A program made the position numbers and the translations under genes. The notes below the pieces were generated by a model. It made no database searches and had not been told where the DNA came from. It saw nothing but the letters and a program-made list of their open reading frames with translations. This document shows positions 1-10,042 of a DNA stretch of 46,258 nucleotides, in pieces. The DNA comes from Chara braunii (lineage: Eukaryota; Streptophyta; Charophyceae; Charales; Characeae), in NCBI GenBank assembly GCA_003427395.1, contig BFEA01000339.1:1413993-1460250 (forward strand), read 5' to 3'. Every line of letters starts with the position of its first letter. The stretch's first letter is position 1.

Positions 1-18
1 TTTGCACTTTCAGGGTTT

Positions 19-84
19 GTTGAACGCGCAACGCGTTTGAACGCGATTGAACGCGGCCCCGGGGGGTATGAACGCGCGTTCAAC
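19..84. repeat. GAACGCG short-motif cluster
   Basis: The motif GAACGCG (or AACGCG) recurs at short, uneven spacing, about five times in 65 bases, mostly preceded by TT or AT. It is GC-rich and partly self-complementary through ACGCGT and GCGCGT. No function is evident; it may be a degenerate minisatellite at the edge of a larger repeat cut by the window start. Confidence 0.5.
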
Positions 85-519
85 CGGTTGCACAGCTTAC
101 CTCAGCTTTGCACTGGTGAGACGGTTCATGGAGTTGAATTCCATTTGGAAGATGCCCCCAACACACAACAAGTGAGGGTTGCAGCAACTGCAGGTCACAA
201 CTATTCTAATATGGACTGCAGAGACCGCACTACGTGTTCTGACCTGCGGCTACTTGGAAGTAATCAACATAATGAGGGAGGAGGTGGCTGCACCAAGTGC
301 ATTGAGCCGGTGCACTTTGGAAACAACGAACATGATGGGGAAGGGGGCAGTCAACATGTCGAGGGGGGAGGAGGCTACACCATGTGCACTGAGGTGGTGC
401 TATTTGGAAACGGCGAGCACGATGAGGAAGGGGGTATCCAGTATGACGTGATAGCTGAAGATGGTGATCAAATGCATGTTGAGATGCCTCAAAGGCCCTC
501 AAGGCCACCACCCCTATGA
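37..519 (+). CDS. Hypothetical ORF with internal 29-residue repeat (doubtful gene)
   Basis: An open frame of 160 codons with no recognised domain. Its central part contains two neighbouring copies of a 29-residue unit starting near codons 83 and 112, with pattern GGGG-[CY]-T-x-C-x-E-x-V-x-[LF]-FG-N-x-EHD-x-EGG. A shorter, more diverged half-copy lies upstream near codons 66-82. The unit is glycine- and acid-rich with a recurring cysteine. DNA period is 87 bp (positions 283 and 370), and substitutions between copies leave the frame open, which weakly suggests past coding. There is no supporting neighbour, promoter or splice evidence. It could be an exon, a retroelement gag relic, or a chance frame over a minisatellite. 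Confidence 0.25.
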   Translation: MNAIERGPGGYERAFNRLHSLPQLCTGETVHGVEFHLEDAPNTQQVRVAATAGHNYSNMDCRDRTTCSDLRLLGSNQHNEGGGGCTKCIEPVHFGNNEHDGEGGSQHVEGGGGYTMCTEVVLFGNGEHDEEGGIQYDVIAEDGDQMHVEMPQRPSRPPPL

Positions 520-1499
520 TCGACAACAAAATTAACCTCACAACAACATCTTACAAAGTGAAGGGAGGGATATGGCACGCAATCACTTGACCTCCCTCCT
601 ACAACCTGTCATGACTGGTTCCGGCCGCCCGGGAGCTTCGGGCACTCTTCAACTTCATCAAGCTATCCCTGAAGTATCGATTATAGGGGGGGTTCCCTGC
701 ACCCCATTCTGGTTCGGTGATGTGGAGGTTGCCAGTGACTTCGAAAAAGGTAAGAGCTTGGTGTTGTCACGTATTTGTTTCTCCTGGGGATGGTTAGGGT
801 TTCATCTTGAAGACGGAGGATGGAACAAATACTGAGGGTGGGGACAACTGTGATACAACAGGCCTGGGATGAGGGGATGGTGAGATCGGGTGTTGGTTAG
901 GACGGTATGGGTGGAGGAGAATTTGTCGATGTTGTCCTTTACCACTGATGCTAGTAGTACAATATGATTGCAAAATAACGGTGGAGCTTTGGAGGGTTGA
1001 TGCACATAATTAGCTCGACGTAGGAAGAGCGTCGGTTTGTTGATTTGCTCTCTATTGGGGTACGGAAGTGAAGCACATGAGAAGTTCCCTTGCATGATCA
1101 CAATTGTATGATAGTGGTAGTTTGGCCATAGGGGGCTCTTGGTTTTTCTCTCCGGGCACACTGATTACCTGAAATGCGCATAATAATGATCTCTCGAAGA
1201 GAATTCGAGCCGCTGATGTAGTCAGAATGTGTTCGCATGGATAGAAGTCCAGCATCACTGCAGGGCGCAGCGCTACCGGGAGCGCTGCGCCCCGCCCGAC
1301 GCTACGTGCTCATAGAGATGGCGCGCGGCAGCGATGGTGGCCTTTTTTTGAAGTCTTGGCACTTAGCGCACGCGCAGGAGACCGCAGGTGCTTGACCACA
1401 CCATCTCACAGGCTGATGTGGGAGATGGTCTGACTCCCGATGACGTTCAGTTTCGTGGAGTTCCGCGTTTTACTCCATTGTTGCAGCGTTGCTGCACGT
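520..1499. other. Unassigned intergenic sequence with a GC-rich hairpin
   Basis: No credible gene is seen. The one clear structure is a perfect 12-bp inverted repeat, GGGCGCAGCGCT (1263-1274) and AGCGCTGCGCCC (1281-1292), separated by 6 nt. A weaker 7-bp inverted repeat, CCATCTC/GAGATGG, lies at about 1400-1430. A purine-rich run followed by TGTGATACAACA near 833-860 resembles a polypurine tract plus LTR start, but no partner LTR is visible. Confidence 0.5.
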
Positions 1500-4400
1500 T
1501 GTCGGCGCGAATACCCTTACAAGGGTATCCGCCCTGGTTTTTGCAAGTGACAGAAAACAGTTGGTTTAAAGTTTAGCTATACCGCGCTAGGCGCGGCCGC
1601 GTCTGTAATTTGCATTGACTGGGTGGTTAACTAGAGTAAAGGGTGCGTGGGCGCGCAGGTTTAAGGCGCGCGTGATTCCTTTCTGCTGTTGATCATGAGA
1701 GCCGGCCGAATATCGATCGTTTTTGTTTAGTAATATTATTAATATTTATTTATACTTGATTAAGCAGGGATTAGGGGATATGTTCTTTCGATGGATACGT
1801 CCGACCGAGTCGAGCGCGCGCGCGGAAAACAACCCCGACGACAACATCGGCAACGACGGTGCGACTTCGTGCGGTGAGCGGGGTGTCGTAGGATGGCGCG
1901 CGGGGCAATTATGGCACGGTATAAGCAAGCCGGCGCGGGCACTGGGAGCCGCGTAGCCGGTTTGTTGGCTCAAAGCGCTGCGCCGCACTGCCTTGTATGG
2001 TACTTTGCGGGGACTGGGCTCAGGCTTGGGCATAGCCCTATAGGTTACGACAGCGGACTGTTACCATGGAGGCTCGGAGATCGAGGTCAACGGGCGTCGG
2101 TGCGGCGGCGGCAGAGTAGCGTGGAGCGAAAGCCTGGGGGGTTGAGGGCCCTGTGGGGCCATCCCCCCTCGGTTTTGCTTATGGGTGCGGCGGCAGGCTC
2201 AATCCACGGGGCTGGCGCGGTGCCAGCAGCCCCGCGGTTCCCCGACGTACTTTTATTTTATCTTATTTTCCTTTCGTTTATTGTTTTGGGTCCGGTTGCT
2301 ATCGCGTCCCGTTTTGGGACGCGGTACTGCGGTAGGAGCGCGTGCGGGTGTGTTGTATTTGCGGGGTCGCCTGGAGTGCAATTTCAAACTGCTTTCGTAG
2401 CGGCGCCGAGGTAACCCCCTTCTCAGTCTATAGGGCGTCAGGACCAAGTCTTTTGAGGGGCCGGTCACGGTTCCCCCACGCCGGTTCCCTACCCCTATGA
2501 GTGCCCATGGTCTCGGCTTGGAGTCATTCAAAAAAAGGGGGGCGGGACCAACGGTATATCCCTGAGCGGGTCCGCTACTGTCGAGAGAGGTGGTAGTGGA
2601 AGGGGCAAAGGGGAGGCCGGTGCACTAGCTGTTGAAGCTGGCCATGTGTGCCAGAAGGGCCCGCCTGAACCCGGCCTCAAAAAGAGGCCAAGTCCACACG
2701 AAGGAAGCGGAGAAAAGGGTCGGGCGGCCTTTGGTAGCGCCTGGGGGCATTGCCCCGAGTGAAGTCGTCCGGGACACTCAACCAGACCTGAAGAAACGCA
2801 GAGAGGGTTAGCACGGCCGCTGTGCAAAGTTAACACTCGTGAGGTCCGGTAATGGACCCGGACGTGGGATGGGCCAGGCGGGTACGTGAAAGGCAGAGAG
2901 GATTCGTATGACCCACGTAGGGATGACATAAGAAGAAGCCCGCGGGGTGAACCCGGACATGGCTGGGGCCGGGTGCTGGTAAAGAGGGGAGGGGGCTTGC
3001 CACGCGCAGAGCCTCCGGAATATCCAAAAAATTGGAGTGATACAGAGAAGATCCGCTTGACCCCTGTGCAAGGCTGGCACGCACGGATTCCGAGACGCGG
3101 GCTAGGTTCATGCACTAAGGTAAGGTAGCGGTGGCCGCACTGGTCTCGAGAAATCGTTGGGCATCGCCCCGACCGAGTCCCTCGGGACACCCGCTAAAGC
3201 TGGAGTGGTATGAAGGAGTTTAGCTCGGCCTTAGTGGGAAGCGGGGCGTATAAAGTCGGGGCGGTCCTCCTATTCCCATTTCAAAATGCCTAAGTCCGGG
3301 CGCTGGTCGGTCGGAGGGGAAGAGGTTCGGTCACGAGGCGCCGGTCGCTGTTGACGACAAGGTCGTAGGAGAGGAAGACAAGGATTCCGAGGAGATAGCG
3401 AGGGCGATGGGGCGGCTAGGCGTAGGAGTTTCCTAAGGCGGGGGCGGAGCAAGTGGTGGCCAGACAACGGGGTACCAAGCCGCGCTAGCCGAGGTGTCGA
3501 GATAATGGAAAGGGGAGAGGAATCTGGGCGCCTTCCCGCACCAGATACGTTGGAGTACAAGCAAAGGGAAAAGGGATGTGAGGCTGGCCCGACAGCAACG
3601 GGCGGAGGAGATAGCGCAGCCGGAGCACCGGTACGAGCAGTACCGGACAACACTGATTAGCAGCGGGCGATAAATGTCGACGTGGAGTAGCGGCGGAGCA
3701 GGGGGAAATGGAGAACGAGGTGACGAGGGAGACAGGCCGAAGTGCGGTGGGGCTGCTTGGGCGGCGCTGAGCGACGACGGGTTGATCCACATCAGCGGGC
3801 TAGGGCAGAAGCAGCGGGGAAGCGACGACCAGCTACAGAGGGCGAAGAGAGGCGGATGAACCTGGCCCGGGGTCCTGCCAGGTGCACTCGGAATGGGGAG
3901 AGTGTGACGAGGATGAGCGGAACAAGCAGCAGTAGATAGGCGGCGGGCCAAAGCGGATNGCGGAGCGAGCAACAGGCAGCGGGGCATTGAGCCGAGGCAC
4001 GAGTGCAGAGAAGGTGGATGCACCCGGANGCGGTTGCGACNGGGTTCATCCACAAATTGGGGCAAGGGGAGATGTCGGGAGTGGACGAGTTAGGCNGAGC
4101 GGAGAAACTGTAGCCCGCCCGTTCCTTGAGGAAAACGGGCGAGGAAGAATGGTAGGTAGGGGCTTCNTGATGAGGCGAATCTAACGGAAACACTAGACTG
4201 GAGAGANGACTAGTGTAGAGGGAGATGAGTGAAGACTATGGTGCTCGTGGAGCTATGGCGGAGGAGAACGGGAGAAAAGGAAAGGTGTAGCCCGCCCGTT
4301 CCTTCGAAGAAACAGGCGGGGAGAGAAGTGTTCCGGGGGTTTTGGGGTGCTGCGACCCCGAATCCGGCCTTAGTTTGGCACCGGAGTTAGTANAACGAGA

Positions 4401-6196
4401 GGTTAGTAGGAAGATTAGTGCGCCGGGCTATGAAGGAAGAGAAGAGGGGGGGGCAACGGACCTTGCCCGGTTTGCGACGAACACAGGCAGGGGAGAGCTC
4501 AGGGTGGGGGGTTTGGCGGTAGGCGAGTGCGATAGTAGTGTTAGTTTGAGTATTTAATTAGTAAGTTAGGAGCTAACTGGTGAATGGTCTGCGCCGAGGT
4601 AAAACGGCCGAGGTATTGAGTGTATTTGGCCGTGCTATAGGGGTAGGTTCCTAGCACGGTTAGGCCTGTCCGAGCGACCTTCAGAGTGAGAGAGAGATAC
4701 AAGGGGGGAAGAGAAGGAGAGTTGCGCGTGATGAAGTGATGAAGAAGGGGAGGAGGGGTCCGTCCATGAATCTGTCCGCAGTTTTGTGGAAGATTCGTTT
4801 GATTCTGCCCGTCCGGACAAGTTGCGAGACGAGTTGGCCAGCAGGTGAGGAAGGGTCGACCGTAAGGCTGCCGGCGTAACAGTTGGAAGGGGCGCCGATC
4901 AGCCCATTGTGGGGGCCGGCCTGACGGCCAATGCGCTGCTTGCAGAGTAGCAATGGGCCGGCCGTGAAGGTACGTGCTTATCAGTTGGGGTGGTGTCCCG
5001 CCTGATGGTCTAAGGAGTGTGGAGGAGATACGAGCTTGCTTGTCCACCTGCGAGAGGCGCAGTGACTTACCAATTGAACGAGAGGGAAAGACTGAGGAGG
5101 GCTAAGGGAGACTTACCTCTTTACTGATAGGGAGACCGACCCTGGGATAAAGGACGGGTTAGTCGAAAAGGGGGGCGTGTGCAGAACAGGGATAGTCTGA
5201 AGGGAGAGAGGGAGATTAGATCAGGCCAAATGCCTGATCACACAGCCCATTGAGGCATCTGCCTCTGAGGCAAGGCAATGTTGTTGGGCTTCTTATGAGA
5301 CGGTCTGCTACGAGCTTGCTTACTGACGGTGGCGGACTGTTGGAGGCAGACCGTTGTATGCTACTCCACACCGCTGCATGCATCTATATGTTGCTGCGCA
5401 CGGTTGCCCGTTGTTGCACACTACTGTGGGCTGCAGGCCGCTGTTAACCGTTACCAAATGCGGCTGCGGTGGGTTGAGAACGGGCTAATACCATCGCTTT
5501 GGCCAGGCGCTGCAGATTGTCGTTGACTGTGCGCAGCCGTTGACTGTTACAGATTGCTCCCAACTGACCACAACTTGTTTTCGGGTTGCTGATCCGTAGA
5601 TATGCGGTCCGCAGCGGCAGAGATTTGGCCTATTACAGGCTGGTGAACTAGTCTGAGTACAAAGGCTTGGGGTGGTGTGACTGCTGTTTTACCGCGGAAG
5701 CCAGAGAGTTGCAGGAGGGTGGTTGTCGTTGGCTATGCCGGAGCTGGGCAGACGACGGGCACGCCGAGCATTGCGGGCCACACTTGTAGTATTGCGTTGT
5801 AGCCTGCACTGCATACTATTGCGGGGTGGCAGGGGAAAATGGGCGATTGGACTACAGGGGGCGGGGGAGTTGCGAGCCGAGAAGTCGTCAGAAGGGGCGG
5901 TTTTGCGGTTGACAGGCAGGGGGCCAAAGTCACCAAGTTGTTTGTTTGGCCATCATTGCGGGGCCCTCAGGCGTTCGAAGGTTTCAAGGCCCTCTCGCGC
6001 GAGTCTAAGCGCATCACCCTTGGATCTGAGAGACTGAAATCTTCCACCTCTACCCTTCTTACTCTAAATCTAGTCCCCTCGTTCTGAGAGGAAGGCGGCA
6101 GGCGGGCTTGTGTCCCGTGATCCGCGCCGAGGCCTTTGTGGGAGGTTGCCCCACCGATTGCGGGAGCTCTGTCTGGACTCAGGCGGAGTCCTGGAG

Positions 6197-6236
6197 TCAG
6201 GGAACTGAGTGGTAATTCCCTGACCCCCTCTATAAA
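6197..6236 (+). promoter_or_regulatory. Hairpin plus TATA-like box, possible LTR promoter
   Basis: A perfect 8-bp inverted repeat, TCAGGGAA (6197-6204) and TTCCCTGA (6216-6223), is followed 7 nt later by TATAAA (6231-6236) in the context CCCTCTATAAACCC. LTRs must carry a Pol II promoter, and this is a plausible core element, though other TATA-like strings exist nearby. No transcript evidence is available. The right LTR has the same sequence 14,012 bases downstream. Confidence 0.25.
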
Positions 6237-6530
6237 CCCATCTATAACCCCTATATGTACATCCTTCTACGTTTGACTGAGTGTATTGCGTGGATCTTAT
6301 ATTGAGTTTTTGGTTTGGATTTCATGATCTAATTCAGACTAAGTAGTGCAATCTCAGTTTTAGTTTTGTTGTCTGACTGAAGGCAGATTGTGAACGAAAG
6401 AGGGTTGCGCCTGGGGGAAGGCTGGGAGAAAGGCAATATTATGTGCAGAATGATTGGGTCGTTGAGGTTGGGAGGTCCCCTTAAGTTTGGGGAAGCCCAG
6501 CGCTTTGTCTCCTTTGGTTTGCATGGAGCC

Positions 6531-7401
6531 TCAGACCGCTCTATAAGTTTAGGTAGCCTGAATGCTGTGGTGGCTGGGATGCCCCCATAAGTTTCGGGAG
6601 ACCCGGTGCTATGAATTGCATGGAGGGTCCGGACGCTCTATAAGTTTAGGTGACCGGACTGCTCTGACTTGTGAGGGTTTGACTGTGGGTGACTTTCAGG
6701 GACCCAAGGTGCTCTATAAGTTTAGGTACCTTGGGTTGCCTCATTTTACTTGGGGTTCTCTCAGTTTTTTTGGTTCTGAACAAGGAGGTCTGAACCGCTC
6801 TATAAGTTTAGGTGGTTCAACCCTTCTCCTGTTTTGTGTTGAGGGGATAATCCTGGCAAGGGACGGGCCTCTCTATAAGTTTAGGTAGCCTGTCCCACTG
6901 CCTCGCACAGATTGGATCAGAGAGAAGCGAACCCGGCTGAGGATCAGACCGCTCTATAAGTTTAGGTGGTCTGACCCAATGCCTCGCACATGTTGGAACC
7001 CAATGGATATAATACTGGCTATATTGTATTACTATGCTATTATGAACAGGCTGGTCAGGCCGCTCTATAAGTTTAGGTAGACTGACTATAGCTTATCACA
7101 ATGGAAGAAAGTATAATTAAGAGATATAACTGAAGGTAAATGTGGGCAGGCTGAGCAATGTTCTAAGTTGAGTGACTCAGCCTAATGTCCCTTTGAAGAC
7201 TAAGTTCAGAGAGGTATATATAAGTTGGCTATTTTTAACAGTTCAGGGCGACTAGAGTGGTCTAGTCATACGCCCAAAAAAGAGAAAAGTAGTTGTGCCC
7301 TCTGTTTGTGTATACCTGGCCAAGTCAGAACGCTCTATAAGTTTAGGTATTCTGACTTTGGGCCTGGATAAGTTGGGCACGCTCTGTAAGTTCAGGTGCC
7401 C
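6531..7401 (+). repeat. Array of conserved-loop, variable-stem hairpins (left LTR)
   Basis: The 17-nt core GCTCTATAAGTTTAGGT recurs at 6538, 6635, 6711, 6797, 6870 (first base T), 6951, 7062, 7332 and 7381 (two changes). Each is flanked by an inverted repeat whose sequence differs from copy to copy: GTCCGG/CCGGAC, ACCCAAGGT/ACCTTGGGT, TGAACC/GGTTCA, GGGACGGGC/GCCTGTCCC (one G-T), TCAGACC/GGTCTGA, GTCAG/CTGAC, AAGTCAGAA/TTCTGACTT and GGGCAC/GTGCCC. A related hairpin, AGGCTGAG/CTCAGCCT (7148-7183), has a degenerate loop containing TCTAAGTT. Another, GGGCG-ACTAG/CTAGT-CGCCC (7246-7275), has an unrelated loop. Two decayed copies lie at about 6470-6500 and 6574-6605. Different stems that still pair argue for selection or a mechanism preserving the fold. 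Function is unknown. Confidence 0.85.
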
Positions 7402-7689
7402 TGACCTATGCCTTATGTAAGTTGGGTATGAGGGAATAACTCACTGAAAGATCATGAACTATTGTTTGTTCATATTGCCTTGGGGATGGTGAGAGTACTT
7501 ACCTTTGTGGTTTGGCCTAAATGTGGCTGAGTGAGATTACTACTTGGTCTGGGTTTCAGGTTGACAGGTAGTTGCTTTAGAAGCTCGCCACGTGCTAGAG
7601 CGATAGGAGTTAGGTCGATTCCTGCATTTTCTGAGTTAATTTTATTTTACTTAGATCAATTCTCGCATTTTCTGTGATCTTTTGTTATA

Positions 7690-8262
7690 CTTGGCTCTGT
7701 ATAAATCTTGGCAAACTACTTTCTGTACGGGAAGTGTTGCCGAAATTTCTACAAATCCAAGGAGTTGGTCCAATTTTGGCTTTTCAAAGTTCAACTTGTC
7801 TAAAGTTCATTCATAGCTTAGTAAAAATATGGGAAACTTTTTTTTCTTAAGGGAGTGTTGCCCAAATTTTTGCTAATTCAGGGAGTTAGACAAAATTGGA
7901 CTTTAAGAAGTCAAAGTTACTTTCAGATTCTGAACTTAGCCTTGTATAAATTTTGAAATAACATTTTTCGAAAGGGAGTGCTGCCGAAATTTCTGCAAAA
8001 CTAAAGAGTTAGTTAAATCATTGTCTAAGTTGAACTCAAGTTGTCTTTTGAGTTTATATATGACTTAGTATAAATCTGGGAAGTCTCCCTTTCTAAAGGG
8101 AGTGCTGTCCAAATTTCTATTAATTCAGGGAGTTGGATAAAATTTGACTTTCAGAGTTGGAGATTATTTTTGCGCTCATATTTGGGCTGATATAAATTTT
8201 GAAAAAACACTTTTCCTACGGGAAGCGCTGCCAAAATTTTCTAGTTTAAAGGAGGTAGATTA
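7690..8262 (+). repeat. Five-unit degenerate tandem repeat, about 124 bp (left LTR)
   Basis: Units begin at 7690, 7817, 7935, 8064 and 8187, giving periods of 118-129 bp. Each unit reads roughly CTTAGTATAAAT...TTTC..A.GGGAGTG.TGCC.AAATTTCT...AGGGAGTT...AATTTTGACTTT. The fifth is incomplete. The AT-rich units have diverged from each other, so the tandem array is older than this LTR pair. Confidence 0.75.
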
Positions 8263-8549
8263 TATTTTGACAGGTGGCGATTCTGGCAATCCAGCCTGTA
8301 TAGGGGAGGTTGTGTCAGGGTCTACCTTTGCTTTGAGCACTGACTTAGTGGTAGATCTAGGCTTGGCTAATTAGAATGCTTCAGTGGGATCGTGATATGG
8401 GGGTTATTCTCCATGAGCTTATGGATCTAGCTTGGGGATTGGCCTATCATGTGTTACAGGTTCGCTTGACCGTTTGATTCAGGATTTGGACTAGTTTCAG
8501 CTTGGTCCTACGAGGATCATCTCTTGTTATCGCTGATAACAGGTCGGTT

Positions 8550-8592
8550 GCCGATTCGTCGGTTTGCGATTCGTCGGTTTGCGATTCAACTC
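8550..8592 (+). repeat. Short tandem repeat GATTCGTCGGTTTGC
   Basis: A motif of about 15 bases, GATTCGTCGGTTTGC, occurs about twice plus flanking partial copies, just after a perfect hairpin TGTTATC-gct-GATAACA. It is repeated in the right LTR. No function is apparent. Confidence 0.5.
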
Positions 8593-9245
8593 CAATCCAC
8601 TCTTGTCACTCAACCTAAAGGCTTAAGCCTTGTGGTTTGAATTGTTTCATTGTGTTTTCACCCGGACTTTATTGAATGACCATTTAACAAAAGTACTGAG
8701 TATTTATTTTGGGGAGTTGCACAAGAGTGAGGTTTGTACGGCTAAACCGAGGGGTATGAGCATAGAGAATGGTTGAAGTTGACCCCGTGTAGTGTGTGGA
8801 CTTTTGTTGAATCTTTGATGTGATTGCAGGTATGTTTGTGGCTCGGACCCTGGATGTGACTTCCTGCGATTACATAGATATATGACTGAAAGGAGCCTCA
8901 CTGTGACTATGAGAAGTGATCGTCCTATATAACTAAACCTTTGCATATATTCATATGTGCCTTGTGTACGCGCGCGACATATTGTGATCGTGCGCAAGGG
9001 TTAGCCAGCTTACGAGTTGAGAGAAAAGAGAGATCCCCTTTTATCCTTTGCTTGTTGGAGATTTTTTTTATGGTCGGACGTTAGTCCTGGGCCGGGATTC
9101 AAGGTCCTTGTCCAGGACATCCCAAGCCCTCGACTCTGTAGGGAAGGAATCTGCCCCCGTGCAGAGCCTATTTGCCTTGCCTGCCGAGGCGCTCAGACCA
9201 AGGGTCGGAGGACTCGCAGCGGCTGCACGACTATTCTTTCAGCCG

Positions 9246-9334
9246 TGCAATGTCGTGAAGGATTAGACTCTCATGACGCTTCGAGTCTGACACTTAAGTG
9301 TCATAAGCGGTACTCGGATCCACGAGAGACCGCT
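9246..9334. repeat. Cluster of palindromes near LTR 3' part
   Basis: TGACACTTAAGTGTCA (9288-9303) is a perfect 16-bp palindrome. It is followed by AGCGGT...ACCGCT enclosing CTCG-gatcca-CGAG, a two-step hairpin (about 9305-9334), and preceded by GACTC...GAGTC. The same cluster occurs in the right LTR 14,012 bases downstream. It could be a protein-binding region or a folded part of the transcript. Confidence 0.55.
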
Positions 9335-10023
9335 TGATTATGGGCACTACATGGTACGCCATCATTGCGACTGCTTGCGTACGTTTGCATTGCGAGTCAA
9401 TATGAGTTAGTCCTGCGTCCGCGCGGTTTTATATCAAGTCTCGCGCGCAACGCCTATCCGATTTCCGCATCGGAGAGTTATGGGACGGCTACTAAGGGAC
9501 GAGGAGTGTCGCGTTGTTCGTGTTGTGTCGTATTGTATGTGTGTGCGTGTGTTTTATTTTTGTGTTCGTAAAGTGGAGTGCGCGTGGTGTGTGGGATGCG
9601 TCCTAGTCGACTGACGTCGCGCCGTGCTTGGGACTTCAGCCCCCCAAGATATCGGTTCGCGTGCGGGTCCGATAGACGTATTACCATGCGTAACCCCTAT
9701 GCTACAGCGAACGAGAAACGCCCTCGGTTGGTCCACCTCTGTGATTGCAACTGATTAGCTTTCGTATTGTGGACTGGTAGCTTGGCGGGGATACGCCCAC
9801 CGAAGGGAGGTGACAGCTCCCGTAAGGTGGAGGTAAGTTGTGCCTCGCGTAGGCCCTATCCTGTCGTAGGGGCTCGCGAGAGGTATGGCTGGCGCACTCG
9901 GTCGGGGCGGCCTTAGGAAGCTCCATTTGTGTGTCCGTGACGAGGTTGGTCCAACTCCTGCGTGACACGGCCGAGAGGGTCCCGCGCTGCCACGTGCGGT
10001 GTCGGACCGATGCGCTCGACAGG

Positions 10024-10042
10024 TGGCGCCGTTGCCGGGGAT
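10024..10042 (+). promoter_or_regulatory. Primer-binding site complementary to tRNA-Asp
   Basis: TGGCGCCGTTGCCGGGGAT is the reverse complement of the 3' end of plant cytosolic tRNA-Asp, including its CCA tail. It lies 2 nt after the CA that closes the left LTR, the expected place for minus-strand priming. The same primer is typical of Athila/Tat-lineage Gypsy elements. The match appears perfect over 19 nt, so this part of the element is well preserved. Confidence 0.9.

Larger units (their letters stand above)
1500..10021 (+). repeat. Left (5') long terminal repeat, 8.5 kb
   Basis: The boundaries are set by loss of similarity to the right copy and by the TGTCG...CGACA ends. Just inside the 5' end is a short palindrome, ATACCCTT/AAGGGTAT. 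The repeat has a purine-rich, GC-rich first half (to about 6100) and an AT-richer second half with hairpins and tandem repeats. Seven N bases sit at 3959, 4029, 4041, 4096, 4167, 4207 and 4393. Two related hairpins at about 4117-4142 and 4293-4318 both read GCCCGCCCGTTCCTT in the left part. Further perfect hairpins are at 2303-2323, 5219-5239 and 8535-8552. Long open frames on either strand, such as 2528-3190 minus, reflect the purine/pyrimidine skew and match no protein I know. Confidence 0.85.

Noticed and set aside
833-860. Purine-rich run followed by TGTGATACAACA as a polypurine tract and LTR start.
   Set aside because: No matching second LTR or primer site was found in the window, so the likeness is too weak.
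2219-2240. GTGCCAGCAGCCCCGCGGT resembles the conserved 530 loop of small-subunit rRNA.
   Set aside because: It has two extra C bases, and none of the other universal rRNA segments is found within 1.5 kb on either side. The stretch lies inside the 8.5-kb LTR.
1893-2414. 173-codon plus-strand frame with a hydrophobic segment, present in both LTRs.
   Set aside because: It overlaps other open frames in GC-rich LTR sequence. The hydrophobic part comes from a TTTTATTTTATCTTATTTTCC run, and the two LTR copies are not independent evidence of conservation.
2528-3190. Long minus-strand open frame of 220 codons, with similar ones at 3433-4065 and their copies in the right LTR.
   Set aside because: They are Pro/Ser/Arg-rich frames opposite a purine-rich strand where stop codons are rare. 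No domain, no conserved start, and overlapping frames on both strands are equally open.
6531-7401. Array considered as a CRISPR-like locus.
   Set aside because: Spacing between cores is irregular (about 74-270 bp), the flanks are self-complementary instead of unique spacers, the context is a eukaryotic retrotransposon, and no cas genes are present.
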